Shown: positions 1 to 9,900, numbered from the stretch's first letter. The stretch: 64,000 bases of DNA from an uncultured Lachnospiraceae bacterium (GCA_910588845.1 CAJURU010000008.1:62001-126000), one strand, 5' to 3'. The notes: generated by a model from the sequence alone, not told the origin. Numbers and translations are program-made.

Positions 1-1153
1 CAACCTCAAAGGTATTTTATACTTCCCCAAAATCAACACGGAGTACGATTCCATTGAGGGAACGATTAAACTGTACAATAACCAGGTATTTATTGCCGAC
101 AATATCAAGGAAGTCATCCCGGAATTTTTGATGCTGTTAAAGGGTGTAATTGACTGCCCCGATTTGCCTTTGAATGTGTCCCGCAGCGCCCTGCAAAACG
201 ACGGCTTCGTGCAGAAGATTTCTGATTACATCACCAAGAAAGTTGCCGACAAATTGAGCGGCATGTGCAAGACCGACAAGGAATCTTATGAAAAATACTG
301 GGACGACATCAGCCCCTTCATCAAATTCGGCTGCCTCAAGGACGAGAAGTTCTGCGACAAAATGAACGACTATATCCTCTTCAAGAATCTGGATGACAAA
401 TACCTCACGCTGCCGGAATGCCTGAAAACAGAGGATGAGAGTGCAGATGCTGAAAATACAGACAATGACTCTGTAAATACAGATACCGATGCCGCAGACA
501 GCGCCGATTCCGAACAGGCAGAAGACGCAAATTCTACAGAGGAAAAAGACACGCGCAAACCTGTCTACTATGTGACAGACAGACAACAACAGGGGCAGTA
601 TATCAAAATGTTTAAGGAACAGAACATGGACGCTGTCATCTTAGACCACAATATTGATACTTCTTTCATCACACAGTTAGAGCGCCGGAACGAAAAAATT
701 AAATTTGTGCGCATTGACGCCGACCTCACAGATTCCATGAAAGAAGACGTCTCTGAGGAAGATTTGAAGGAAGCGAAAGACACACTGACGGAAACCTTCC
801 GCAAAGCGTTAAATAACGAGAACTTAAATGTAAACGTAGAAAAACTGAAAAATGCAGACATCTCTTCCGTCATCACCCTCTCCGAGGAAGGACGAAGGAT
901 GCAGGATATGATGAAGATGTACGGCATGGCAGGCATGGATCCCTCTATGTTCGGCGGCGACCAGACATTGATACTGAACGCCAACAACCAGCTGGTAAAA
1001 TACATCTTAGAACATAAAGATTCTGAACATGTTCCGGTATTCTGTGAACAGCTCTACGATTTGGCGCTCATCGCCAACCATCCGCTGACGCCGGATGCCA
1101 TGAGTAAGTTCGTGGCAAGGAGTAACCAGATTATGCTGTTGTTAGCAAAATAA
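1..1153 (+). CDS. htpG: Molecular chaperone HtpG (Hsp90), 3' part
   Basis: ATP-dependent cytosolic Hsp90 chaperone. The reading frame is open from base 2, so the gene begins outside the window; about 383 C-terminal residues are visible. The Hsp90 middle-domain signature DLPLNVSRSALQND is encoded near base 165, preceded by LKGILYFP and IADNIKEVIPEFL. An acidic low-complexity insertion rich in Glu, Asp, Ala, Asn and Thr (about bases 425-560) follows the middle domain, and the C-terminal dimerisation region ends ARSNQIMLLLAK. The N-terminal ATPase domain is not in view. It is monocistronic here, because a hairpin terminator follows directly. The family assignment is firm; the acidic insert is a lineage-specific oddity. 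Confidence 0.97.
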   Translation, partial: NLKGILYFPKINTEYDSIEGTIKLYNNQVFIADNIKEVIPEFLMLLKGVIDCPDLPLNVSRSALQNDGFVQKISDYITKKVADKLSGMCKTDKESYEKYWDDISPFIKFGCLKDEKFCDKMNDYILFKNLDDKYLTLPECLKTEDESADAENTDNDSVNTDTDAADSADSEQAEDANSTEEKDTRKPVYYVTDRQQQGQYIKMFKEQNMDAVILDHNIDTSFITQLERRNEKIKFVRIDADLTDSMKEDVSEEDLKEAKDTLTETFRKALNNENLNVNVEKLKNADISSVITLSEEGRRMQDMMKMYGMAGMDPSMFGGDQTLILNANNQLVKYILEHKDSEHVPVFCEQLYDLALIANHPLTPDAMSKFVARSNQIMLLLAK

Positions 1154-1177
1154 ATACTGCTTTCATATAACACAGGA

Positions 1178-1220
1178 CCAAGCCTCCTATCGCTCATAGG
1201 TTGCTTGGCTCTGTTTCTGT
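1178..1220 (+). terminator. Probable intrinsic terminator of htpG
   Basis: The arms CCAAGC-CT-CCTAT and ATAGG-TT-GCTTGG pair around a CGCTC loop (1178-1208), with one 2x2 internal loop. A T-rich stretch CTCTGTTTCTGT follows. The hairpin starts 25 bases after the htpG stop codon. Confidence 0.7.
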
Positions 1221-1271
1221 CCAGAGGATGTTCTATAATTGATTGATTATAACAGTCGTTTTTCCATTCCT

Positions 1272-2942
1272 TTAAAACACAAGCCCTTTCTTTTTTAATA
1301 TGTTCTGCATTTCTTTCTTGCTGCAGTTTTTTATCTGTTCAATCTTACCCTCCTTGTCTCGGCAGACTTCAAGATATACAGCGTCTTTGGGAGAAACGTC
1401 GGCTGTCAGCAGCCACCGATCCTTATCATAAAAAACAGCTACCTTTTTCCCCTGATATTCCCATGTGCCTGTGTGAAGGTCAGCTGTAACTCCCAAAGAA
1501 ACGTATTCCTCTGGAAGACCTAAATCCAAATGCCCATTGACGCCCTCGCTGGCATCCCCTTCATCATATGCATAGGCAATATTTTCGCTGTTCTCCGCAC
1601 CTGCATATTGTTCTACTGTGCTTTCTATTGCGTAAGCAATATCACTGCTGATATCCTCTACAGCGGCACTTTGTTCCTCCATATCCTCATTTACAGCGGC
1701 ACTTTGTCCTGCCGTCCCTTTACTTACATAGACACTTTGTTCCTCCACATCCTCGTTTACAGCGGCACTTTGTCCTGCCGTCCCTTTACTTACATAGACA
1801 CGGCCCCCCTCTGCCTTAACATCATAGGTTTCGCTGCTGTCAGTATATACCTGGCTCGCCTTCTGTGACTTGTCCATGGCAAATGCTGAGGTAACAAACG
1901 CCATAATCACTCCCACTGTCATCACACCTGACAATATCCCTACTGCTATAGACTTTTTATTTCCTTTCATAATGGCAACCACCCTTTCTTCCATTGCATT
2001 TTTACTAAAACTGTTTCCCCAGGATAGAAAAACACTGCGCTGCTCTTCCATATCTAGCAGAGCATATGCATAATCTGCACGGCTATCTCTTCCCAGGTAC
2101 TTGATTACATGTTCATCACAGTCAAGCTCCATATCCCTGTTGGCTAGAATGCACATCACCCAGACAAGCGGATTAAACCAATGAAAACAACAGGTAAACA
2201 AGAGCACTATTTTTTTTACTGCGTCATAGCGCCGAATATGCATATATTCATGCGCCAGCACAAATTTTAGCTGCCGCGGCGCCTCCTCTGCCAATGATTT
2301 GGGCAGCAGGATCACCGGACGAAGCACCCCGCAGGTGAAAGGCGTTGCCGTACCTTCCCATTGGCGGACAGATACTTTGCGCCTCAGTGGAAGCGCCTCT
2401 GCCCATGCCTGGATTTGCGGATTCTCAACAGGCAGTGAGGTCTGCAATTCCTTATGCCACCTATAATAAGACAATACATAATACAGGGTAAAGAGAACTG
2501 CTCCTAAGAGATAAATACATACCCAGATTGGCGAAGGCTGCTCTTTTACCATCCGCGTTATCTCTTGCCAGCTCTTGTTTACAAACGCAGCCGCATCCTG
2601 CCAAGCGTTCTGGGCAGCTACAGCCGCATCATTCTCTTGACTTTCTGCTGTAAGAGATACCTCCTCTATGGCTTCCGTCTCTGCGGCTGCATTTCCAAAC
2701 ATTTCATTTTGTACAATATTCTCTGAGCTTCCACAGTCGGATATTTCCTCCATACAGCGTTGTATCATAGAATATACACTGTACTGCCAAGGAACGGCAA
2801 CGGGAAGCAACAGCCGCAGGACTGCCGCCAGCCATAAAATCTGAAAAATTTTTCCTGGAAACTGTTTGCGAAACAGCCCTCGAATCAGCACAATTACCGT
2901 GATAAAAATACCGCCGCAAATACTCATCTCCCATAAACTCAT
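1272..2942 (-). CDS. BlaR1/MecR1-like M56 family membrane metallopeptidase
   Basis: Membrane zinc peptidase (556 aa) of the BlaR1/MecR1 type, which in known systems inactivates the partner BlaI/MecI repressor. The N-terminus has transmembrane segments around residues 10-50 and 138-160. The M56 zinc motif HEYMH is at residues 231-235, and another membrane segment lies near residue 345 (MTVGVIMAFVTSAF). The extracytoplasmic C-terminus is not a penicillin-binding sensor domain: it has a duplicated 22-residue unit and a Ser/Glu/Ala-rich linker, ending in a roughly 80-residue domain of unknown role. ATG at 2942 is chosen because GAGGG lies 7 bases upstream; the longer frame starts at a TTG inside blaI. 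It lies 10 bases downstream of blaI, so it is co-transcribed. The ligand it senses cannot be told from sequence. Confidence 0.85.
   Translation of the reverse strand: MSLWEMSICGGIFITVIVLIRGLFRKQFPGKIFQILWLAAVLRLLLPVAVPWQYSVYSMIQRCMEEISDCGSSENIVQNEMFGNAAAETEAIEEVSLTAESQENDAAVAAQNAWQDAAAFVNKSWQEITRMVKEQPSPIWVCIYLLGAVLFTLYYVLSYYRWHKELQTSLPVENPQIQAWAEALPLRRKVSVRQWEGTATPFTCGVLRPVILLPKSLAEEAPRQLKFVLAHEYMHIRRYDAVKKIVLLFTCCFHWFNPLVWVMCILANRDMELDCDEHVIKYLGRDSRADYAYALLDMEEQRSVFLSWGNSFSKNAMEERVVAIMKGNKKSIAVGILSGVMTVGVIMAFVTSAFAMDKSQKASQVYTDSSETYDVKAEGGRVYVSKGTAGQSAAVNEDVEEQSVYVSKGTAGQSAAVNEDMEEQSAAVEDISSDIAYAIESTVEQYAGAENSENIAYAYDEGDASEGVNGHLDLGLPEEYVSLGVTADLHTGTWEYQGKKVAVFYDKDRWLLTADVSPKDAVYLEVCRDKEGKIEQIKNCSKKEMQNILKKKGLVF
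1668..1799 (-). repeat. Tandem 66-bp duplication in the blaR1-like gene
   Basis: Two adjacent 66-bp units (1668-1733 and 1734-1799) differ at only two positions. Each encodes 22 residues beginning VYVSKGTAGQSAAVNED. The repeat keeps the reading frame and lies in the extracytoplasmic linker after the peptidase domain, so length variation there is likely tolerated. Confidence 0.92.
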
Positions 2943-2952
2943 AGCAATTCCC

Positions 2953-3312
2953 TCATTCCAACTCTCCGACAACCTTGCGCAGCTCGTCTATTTGCTGTTT
3001 GGACAGCTTCTTCCTGCCCAGCAATGCAGCAAATAGCTTATCTGCGGAACCATCATAAACTTTGTCAATCAATTCCTGCGTCTCCGCTTTCTGCACTTCC
3101 TCCTGGGAAATCAATGCATGACACATAAAATTAGGCTCTGAACGCTCAATGGCGCCCTTTTTCATGCATCTCTTTATCAATGTATATGTTGTGTTCATAT
3201 TCCATCCCACTTCTTCCTTGAGCACGTCGGAAATATGTTTCGCCGTTGCATCACCTTCCTTCCACAGAACCGTCATGACTTTCAATTCCGAATCAAATAA
3301 TTTCACATCCAT
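2953..3312 (-). CDS. blaI: BlaI/MecI/CopY family transcriptional repressor
   Basis: A 119-aa winged-helix repressor of the BlaI/MecI family. The N-terminal half carries the conserved pattern ELKVMTVLWKEGDATAKHI and the recognition region NMNTTYTLIKRCMKKGAIER. The C-terminal half is the dimerisation region (LFAALLGRKKLSKQQIDELR). Family members bind palindromic operators as dimers and are cleaved when a BlaR1-type partner is activated. GGGAGGG lies a few bases upstream of the ATG. Two matching inverted-repeat operators lie in its own promoter, so autoregulation is expected. No beta-lactamase gene is adjacent, so the regulated target beyond the operon itself is unknown. Confidence 0.9.
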   Translation of the reverse strand: MDVKLFDSELKVMTVLWKEGDATAKHISDVLKEEVGWNMNTTYTLIKRCMKKGAIERSEPNFMCHALISQEEVQKAETQELIDKVYDGSADKLFAALLGRKKLSKQQIDELRKVVGELE

Positions 3313-3326
3313 ATATTTCCCTCCCT

Positions 3327-3382
3327 AAACTACTGTAGTAGTTTATGTTTCTATACTACTACAGTAGTTTTTATTTGTCAAT
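3327..3382 (-). promoter_or_regulatory. blaI promoter with two BlaI-type operators
   Basis: On the minus strand, -35 TTGACA (3377-3382) and -10 TAGTAT are separated by 17 bases. Two near-identical palindromes overlap and follow the promoter: AAACTACTGTAGTAGTTT at 3327-3344 and ATACTACTACAGTAGTTT at 3353-3370. Each has the TACTGTAGTA core typical of BlaI/MecI/CopY operators. The upstream one covers the spacer and -10, so bound repressor would block polymerase. Confidence 0.85.
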
Positions 3383-3390
3383 GTATTAAT

Positions 3391-3429
3391 TTAAAAAAAC
3401 GTTCCCCGGCAAATAACACTTGGGGAACG
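3391..3429 (-). terminator. Intrinsic terminator of the parvulin lipoprotein gene
   Basis: On the minus strand the stem CGTTCCCC/GGGGAACG (3400-3407 with 3422-3429) is followed by a run of seven T. It lies about 20 bases downstream of the stop at 3449. Confidence 0.85.
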
Positions 3430-3448
3430 CCTTCTCTACCCGATAAGA

Positions 3449-4459
3449 CTACCAAACACAATATTTCTCGTATACCTGAAAAAAACTATCCGTTGTCACA
3501 TCCTGATTCACTTCCACTTTCACTTCATCCCAGAGCTTCTCATTGAATTCCGATGGAAGGTCCAACAGAAACCCTTGATAGACATCATCAAACGCCTCTT
3601 TTCTGCGCTCTTCCAATATCACGGACTTATTATCATCTGTCTTCTCCTGATCATAATGATTAATACACTTAACAAAATAATATCCATCTGCCGTCTTAAT
3701 CTCTTCGCTGACCTCATCATTCTCCAATGAAAATACAACCTCCGCCATCTGCGATTCCACGCCGTTCTTGCTGAAAAACACTTCCGTTTCTGCATCTTCA
3801 TTGTAACGGTTGGCCACCGTGAGGAAATCATTTCCCTCCTTTAACTGCCGCGCCACTTCCTTGGCCGTTTCTGCATCAGATACAAAAATCTGTTCTGCTT
3901 CCATAACCCTTGCTTCCTCATCGCTGACTTCGTCATTGACGCCTTGAGTCAGGAATGTATAGAGTTTATTCGCCAGTCCATAGCGGGTATACAACGTCTC
4001 TATATCGCCTTGCTTTACCTGCATGTATTCTTTTTCAGCATCATTCAAAGAACCATAATATTCACCGGCCGCTTCCTTTATCTTCGTCTGTTCCTCTTCC
4101 GTAAGGACAATCTCGTTCTCCTGCGCCAGATAATTCATAGCCATAATCTGTGCAAGTCTGGAGACGGTCAAATCCTTGACATAATTTTCCAGTTCCTGGT
4201 CTTTGAAGCCATGCTTCCACAAATCTATGCCATACATTGTGTCATAGATATTCTGATAATTCGTCAGCACTACCCGCGCTTGCGGCAGTGTACAGACTGC
4301 ATCCCTGATTTTAAACACTTCATTCTCTGCATGGTCGGCATTGACTACCACTTCTGCACCTACCATTTTACATCCGCTAAACGACATGAAAAACAAGGCG
4401 CATATCCCAGCCATCTTTAATTTCTTGCCTATCTTCATTGGTATACCCATCCATTTCAT
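3449..4459 (-). CDS. Parvulin-type peptidyl-prolyl isomerase lipoprotein
   Basis: An exported lipoprotein of the PrsA/SurA/PpiC type, expected to assist folding of secreted proteins outside the membrane. The N-terminus has a basic stretch, a hydrophobic core and a lipobox FSGC near residue 30. A helical SurA-like N-terminal region follows. The parvulin domain covers about residues 190-265 (EQIFVSDAETAKEVARQL, ANRYNEDAE, FSLENDEVSE, DGYYFVKC). Two starts are possible: ATG 4459 (336 aa) or the internal ATG 4438, which gives a shorter, more typical signal peptide. It starts 26 bases downstream of the FAD oxidoreductase stop, so it is probably co-transcribed with it, and it ends at a terminator. 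Substrates are unknown. Confidence 0.87.
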   Translation of the reverse strand: MKWMGIPMKIGKKLKMAGICALFFMSFSGCKMVGAEVVVNADHAENEVFKIRDAVCTLPQARVVLTNYQNIYDTMYGIDLWKHGFKDQELENYVKDLTVSRLAQIMAMNYLAQENEIVLTEEEQTKIKEAAGEYYGSLNDAEKEYMQVKQGDIETLYTRYGLANKLYTFLTQGVNDEVSDEEARVMEAEQIFVSDAETAKEVARQLKEGNDFLTVANRYNEDAETEVFFSKNGVESQMAEVVFSLENDEVSEEIKTADGYYFVKCINHYDQEKTDDNKSVILEERRKEAFDDVYQGFLLDLPSEFNEKLWDEVKVEVNQDVTTDSFFQVYEKYCVW

Positions 4460-4485
4460 CTGAGTTGTAAAATATTAAATTTCTG

Positions 4486-5883
4486 CTAAGACACTTCCGC
4501 GAGGATACTGCGCGCTACGCTCAAACCATTCGCAGACGCCTGCTGCAATCCTCTTGTGACAGAAGCCCCATCGCCGATGGCGCGCAATCCCGGCAGATTT
4601 GTCTTAAACGCCTGATCCACCACCACCTTGTTGGAGTAAAATTTGACTTCCACGCCGTAAAGAAGCGTCTCATCACTCGCAATGCCAGGCGTCACCTTAT
4701 CAAGTGCAAATATCATTTCCTCAATATCTACCATAATCCGGTGCGGGAAAACTAAAGACAAATCCCCTGGTACAGCGTCCTTGAGCGTAGGAATAAGATT
4801 GTTGCGGCACAACCGTTCTTCCGTAGTCCTTCTTCCTCTGCGGAAATCGCCAAATGTCTGCACCAAAATCTTGCCGTCGCAGAGCATATTAGACAATTGG
4901 GCAATCTGCTTGCCATAGGCAATCGGCGTCTTAAACGGCTTCGTGAAATTCTTTGATACCAGCAAGGCAAAATTCGTGTTGCTGGTTTTCAGCTCATTGG
5001 ATTTATAGGCATGGCCGTTCACCACGGCCAGTCCATCCTCGTAATATTCCGTTGCCACCTCACCCGAGGGATTCGTGCAGAACGTACGCACTTTATCGTC
5101 AAATGTCGGCGTATGGTAAACTAACTTTGCCTCGTAGAGATTCTGATTGAGAAATTCCATGACCTCATCCCGAACCTCCACGCGCACGCCAATATCCACT
5201 GTGCCGACCTTCGTCTCAACCCCATGTTCCTTACAGATGCGGCTGAACCAGTCTGCGCCTTCCCTTCCAATCGCACAGACGATTTCCTTGCCAAAGAAAG
5301 ATTCCCCGTCTTTGGTTATCACGCCCACTGCCCTGCCGTCTTCCACCAGCACATTTTCCACCATGGTGTGAAACTTCATCTCAATACCTTGCCGCAAAAG
5401 ATGTTCCTGTAACCGGCTGTATATCTTGTATCCTTCCTCCGTGCCCAGGTGACGGATGGGACATTCTACCAGTTTCAAATTGGCATTGATTGCTTTCCTG
5501 CGGATTTCCCGGATTTCTCTCTCTTTTCCAACGCCATAGACATTTTTGTCCGCGCCAAATTGTAAATAAATCTCATCCGATTCCCGAATCAATTCTACCG
5601 CCTTGTCATACCCTAAAATCTGAGGCAGATTTCCGCCAACATCCGGGGACAACGATAACTTACCATCCGAAAAAGCCCCTGCTCCCGCAAATCCAGTAGT
5701 AATCGCACAGGGCTGGCAGCCAACGCATTCTTTCGTCCTACGCTTGGGGCATTCCCGGTTCTCAATCCTTCTTCCCTTCTCAAGCATCAATACCTTAAGC
5801 TCAGGCTTCTTCTTAATTAATTCATAGGCGCAGAAAATCCCGGATGGCCCGGCGCCGATAATAATCACATCATATTTTGTCAT
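4486..5883 (-). CDS. FAD-dependent oxidoreductase (COG2509-like dehydrogenase)
   Basis: A 465-aa flavoprotein. The N-terminal dinucleotide-binding motif is VIIIGAGPSGIFCAYEL, with MLEKGRR ending the second strand. A Cys-rich stretch (ECVGCQPCAITTGFAGAGAFSDGK) follows; this layout is typical of uncharacterised COG2509 dehydrogenases. The C-terminal FAD-contacting motif is GDGASVTRGLQQASANG. ATG 5883 is preferred over the ATG at 5901 because AGGAG lies four bases upstream. It is preceded by a small gene (26-base gap) and followed by the parvulin lipoprotein on the same strand. The substrate is not known for this family, so I assign no pathway. Confidence 0.85.
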   Translation of the reverse strand: MTKYDVIIIGAGPSGIFCAYELIKKKPELKVLMLEKGRRIENRECPKRRTKECVGCQPCAITTGFAGAGAFSDGKLSLSPDVGGNLPQILGYDKAVELIRESDEIYLQFGADKNVYGVGKEREIREIRRKAINANLKLVECPIRHLGTEEGYKIYSRLQEHLLRQGIEMKFHTMVENVLVEDGRAVGVITKDGESFFGKEIVCAIGREGADWFSRICKEHGVETKVGTVDIGVRVEVRDEVMEFLNQNLYEAKLVYHTPTFDDKVRTFCTNPSGEVATEYYEDGLAVVNGHAYKSNELKTSNTNFALLVSKNFTKPFKTPIAYGKQIAQLSNMLCDGKILVQTFGDFRRGRRTTEERLCRNNLIPTLKDAVPGDLSLVFPHRIMVDIEEMIFALDKVTPGIASDETLLYGVEVKFYSNKVVVDQAFKTNLPGLRAIGDGASVTRGLQQASANGLSVARSILAEVS

Positions 5884-5909
5884 CTCGCTCCTACTTTCCA
5901 TGCAAATGC

Positions 5910-6173
5910 CTATACTTCCACTACCAGAAATCTTCCGTCCGGCAGGGAGAATACCTCAGACGCTTCCTCCAATTCCTCATCATCCATATAGGAAATATCT
6001 GCGCCCTCCTCCTCAAAATATGCGCGAACCTCTTTGATATTCCGGCACACCACCGCCATGCAGTCTTCCAAAAATTCCTGCGCGTCATCCAGGTTCTCAG
6101 CTACCCTCTCGTCAAAAAGCTGAGACTGATTCTCCAAAAAATATTCCAAACAAAGTTCATCATATCCATTCAT
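5910..6173 (-). CDS. Small acidic conserved protein, function unknown
   Basis: An 87-aa, strongly acidic protein beginning MNGYDELCLEYF and ending GRFLVVEV. I see no membrane segment, signal or metal motif. Start ATG 6173 is chosen because AGGAGGAG lies 7 bases upstream; the frame continues 16 codons further with no ribosome site. It is the second gene in a same-strand series maf - this gene - FAD oxidoreductase - parvulin lipoprotein, with short gaps, which suggests one transcript. I do not recognise a function. Confidence 0.75.
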   Translation of the reverse strand: MNGYDELCLEYFLENQSQLFDERVAENLDDAQEFLEDCMAVVCRNIKEVRAYFEEEGADISYMDDEELEEASEVFSLPDGRFLVVEV

Positions 6174-6227
6174 AAAATCGCTCCTCCTATCTCTTCCCCT
6201 ATATGATAGTATGAATCGCACAAAATT

Positions 6228-6833
6228 TCAATGATAGATTTCCCGGACCATAACAGAAAACCCGCAGACTTCTTCTAAGGTACGAAAAACTCTGGCTATC
6301 GGGAGCCCCACCACGTTATTATAATCTCCCTGAATTTTCTCAATAAAAACCGCCCCTTTTCCCTGAATGCCATAGGAACCTGCTTTATCCATGGGCTCTT
6401 TGGTGCGGATATAAGATAATATCTGCTGCTCCGACAGCGGATACATTGTCACCTCTGTCTCCTCATAAAATGAGTACGACTGCGATTCCCCCGACTGTCT
6501 GACAACGATTGACACCCCGGTATATACGCTGTGCGTCTTGCCCGAGAGTAAGGACAACATCTGCTTTGCATCCGCCTCATCTTTAGGCTTGCCCAAAATC
6601 TTGTCCCCAAACGCCACCACCGTATCGGCGCCGAGAATAATTGCGTCCTCCCGCACCTTTGCCGCCACCTCGGCCGCTTTCTGCGCCGCCAAATCAAGCA
6701 CTGCCTGCTGAGGGCTGCTGTCTGTGATTATTTCCTCTCCCACCGCCGGGATTATTTCAAATTCTGCGCCGACCTGTTCTAACAGCTCCTTCCTTCTCGG
6801 GGAAGCAGAAGCCAGAATTATTCTGTATGCCAT
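6228..6833 (-). CDS. maf: Maf family nucleotide pyrophosphatase
   Basis: A 201-aa house-cleaning nucleoside triphosphate pyrophosphatase, cytosolic, hydrolysing non-canonical or dTTP/UTP-type nucleotides. The family N-terminal motif ILASASPRRKELLEQ is present. So are GADTVVAFGDKILGKPKD, LSGKTHSVYTGV and the Asp/Lys-rich DKAGSYGIQGKGAVFI block. AGGAGG lies upstream of the ATG. It is the first gene of a likely transcript running down to the parvulin lipoprotein. Whether its preference is dTTP/UTP or another nucleotide cannot be read with certainty. Confidence 0.93.
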   Translation of the reverse strand: MAYRIILASASPRRKELLEQVGAEFEIIPAVGEEIITDSSPQQAVLDLAAQKAAEVAAKVREDAIILGADTVVAFGDKILGKPKDEADAKQMLSLLSGKTHSVYTGVSIVVRQSGESQSYSFYEETEVTMYPLSEQQILSYIRTKEPMDKAGSYGIQGKGAVFIEKIQGDYNNVVGLPIARVFRTLEEVCGFSVMVREIYH

Positions 6834-6870
6834 GACTGTCCTCCTGTTACTTGATTATTCATGATTCCCA

Positions 6871-6899
6871 AGTGTAATACCACTTTTACACCGGCTCAA
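6871..6899 (-). promoter_or_regulatory. Candidate maf promoter with overlapping palindrome
   Basis: On the minus strand, TTGAGC (6894-6899) and TACACT (6871-6876) are 17 bases apart. The perfect palindrome GTGTAA-N8-TTACAC (6872-6891) covers the spacer and -10, which suggests operator control. The -10 is only a moderate match. Confidence 0.45.
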
Positions 6900-6942
6900 T
6901 ACACCGAGTTTTCCTCATATCTTCCTTCGTGAGATAAACAAC

Positions 6943-9900
6943 CTACACCCTAACTACTTCCCCCAAACAGAACGAATACAACGCCTTCTCCTTCACCGTC
7001 TTTCCCAGCGCACGCTCAATCGCTTCCTGGTACAACTCCATTTGCGTGCGGTAACGGTCTGCAAGCTCTCCGCCGCTGCTTACGCTGTCCGTCTTGTAAT
7101 CCAGCAACACAATGCCGTCCTCCTCCTCAAAGAATACGTCGATAATTCCCTGGATTAGAAGCATTTCCGAACTTCCGCTCTCTTCTAAGGCCTCCCTGGC
7201 CGGCTTGCCCATGACAAACGGCTTCTCCTTATAGAGCTTACCGGAGTGCGCCGCCGCCTGCATACGGCTTGCCAAAGGCGACGCCAGAAACTTTTTCAAA
7301 GCTGGCAGATACACCAACTCCAGCAGATCCTCCTCTATCTTGCCTTGTTCTTCTAACATCTGAAGCTGCCCTTCTAAGCTGTCCGCCTCCCTGGTGAAAT
7401 CATAACACTCGAGTACCCTGTGCATCGCCGTTCCACGTTTGGCGCCTATGTTCTCCTGCTGCACGCCCTCCATAAACGCTGGAACATAACGCTCCTCTTC
7501 CTTCTGCTGCCAACCGGATTGTCCCCTCATTTCTTCCTCGATAATTTTATCCATCGCGCGGTGTTTGAGTTCTGACACAGACACCTTTGTGCGCATCGTA
7601 CACTCCTCCTCATAGGGATACACAAAGTTCAGCCGTTCTTCTACTTTCCGATCCCAAGCGCAATCCCGCTCCTGCACTCGGGCCAGCAAATCAATTTTCG
7701 TCAGCTCTTGCGCCACTGCGTGTTCCTGCTCTGCAAAAGCAAGGTCCTCCTTCTGCAAAAGGAGCGCCGGATATTTCCCCGGATAGGCCCGGCACGCCAA
7801 CAGAATCAACTGTAAATAATTGTTCGTATTGAGCCGTTGTAAGAACGAGAGAAAACCCGCGGATTCCTCGGCTATCGGCGCCGCCTTCATGCATACTCCG
7901 GCAGCTAAAGATGCTTCTCCCTCCTGAGCATTCACCACGAACCCCCATTCCTCCAGCTTTTCCCGCGCTTTTTTCAGAACTCCGGTGAGAATTAATTTCT
8001 CCTTTGCACGCGTCAGCGCGACATAGAGCACACGCAGCTCTTCGCCGATGTTTTCCATGGTAATCCGCCTTGCTAATACCTGCCGTGTAAATCCCGGCGT
8101 CCGCAGCCGCCGCGCAATGTCTGTCACATCCATGCCGATACCAAGCGAAGGGTGAAGTACAACCTTCTCCTTCACATCCTGATTATTAAACATTTTTCCC
8201 AGCCCAGACACAAACACAACCGGAAATTCCAGCCCCTTGCTCTTATGAATGCTCATAATCCGCACAGCGTCCTCCGTCTCCTCCCCATCTGCCAGCGGAA
8301 AATCTACCTCATATTTACGCAATTGTTCCATATACCGTATAAAATGGAACAGGCCGCGGTAACTTGTATTCTCATAGGCTATCGCCTTCTCCACCAGCAT
8401 TTCCAGATTGGCCCTCTTCACCTCCCCGCCGGGCAGCGCATAGACGTACGCCTGATAGCCGGTCTCCTCCAAAATTTCATATAAGAGCTGATGAATAGGC
8501 GTATAGCTGACCTTTTTGCGATACTTCCGCAACAAATGTAAAAACTTCTGTAATCTTTGTTTTGCCTGGGCTGAAAGTTCTATACGTTTTGCCGCTTCCT
8601 CTCCTTGCGCTGCAAACAACTCTCTGGCAACGCTAATTTCCGACTTTTGCTGGCTTCCTGGCGCCTCTCCATCTTTTTGTGCATCCTCCCCAGATATATA
8701 ATGCATAACCGCCTGGTAAAATGTTTCTTCCGGGAACTGCACACGCAAAGTCGCCAAATCCTCCTTACTCAGTCCCACCACAGGGGAGGACAGAGCCGCC
8801 GCCATGGGAATATCCTGCCTCGGATTATCCACCAACTTCAGCAGGTTCAGCGCTGTCTGCACCTCCGGCGCGGAGAAATACCCGGCGCCGGCTGTGGCGC
8901 GCGCGGGAATGCCCATCTCATTCAAGGTCTTTACAAACGTATCTGCAACACTGCCCAGAGAACGGAGCAGAATTACAACATCGCCGTATCTGAGCGGACG
9001 CAGAGCGCCCTCGCTCCCTTCCGCCGGCCTTTCATCTTTCACAAGCTGTTCTTTCATCATCCTGCGAATCTCTGCTCCCACTGCCTTTGCCTCCAAATCG
9101 GGCGCTTTCAATTCCTTGTCCTCCTCCGCCGGCTGGACAACCAGAAGCCTTGTGTCAAACATTCCCGGCTTCCCTTCCGGAAATACAGCTCCCGAGTATA
9201 AAGCCGCCTGCGCATCATAAGTGATATTTCCGATATCATGATTCATAATCTTTGCAAAAATATCATTGACCGTCTCTATCACCTCGGGACGGCTGCGGAA
9301 ATTTTTGTGCAGGTCCACACGCTGGTTTTTGCTTTCCTCCAACGTGTAAGTGTCATATTTCTCCATGAAAAGCTCGGGGCGCGCCATGCGGAAGCGGTAA
9401 ATACTCTGTTTCACATCTCCGACCATAAAAATATTATGCCCGCCGTCCGCCTCCTTGGAGACTGCCCTGAGAATCGTCTCCTGCACATTGTTGGAATCCT
9501 GGTATTCGTCAATCATGATTTCCTCATAGTTCCTGCGCAATTCCTCCGCTGTGCGGCTGGGCTTATGCGACTGTTCATCCACGAGGATTTTCAGTGCATA
9601 ATGCTCAAAGTCGTTGAAATCCAGCATATTTTTCTCACGTTTTTTTTCCGCAAACGCATGGATAAACGCCAGCGTCACTTCAATCAGCATATCTGCCGCC
9701 GGGCGGCTTTTGCCCATATCTTCCATCGTTTTCTGGGGACTTTGGAAAAAGAACTGCTCGGTAATCTTTTTGACAGATGCCTTAACTTCGTTGCGCAGCT
9801 TTTGTACACGCTCCTTTTTCGCTGCGTCGCCTGCAAATTTGCGCAGCGCAGGCAAACGCCCAAAAGAAACGGCGCGCACGCATTCATAATATTCCTCAAA

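Noticed and set aside
137..589. Long minus-strand ORF opposite htpG
   Set aside because: It is antisense to a conserved coding region, Cys- and Ile-rich without any domain, and has no ribosome site.
1530..1868. Plus-strand ORF with repeats (PFTYIDTLFLHIL)
   Set aside because: The repeats are the antisense reading of the 66-bp duplication in the blaR1-like gene.
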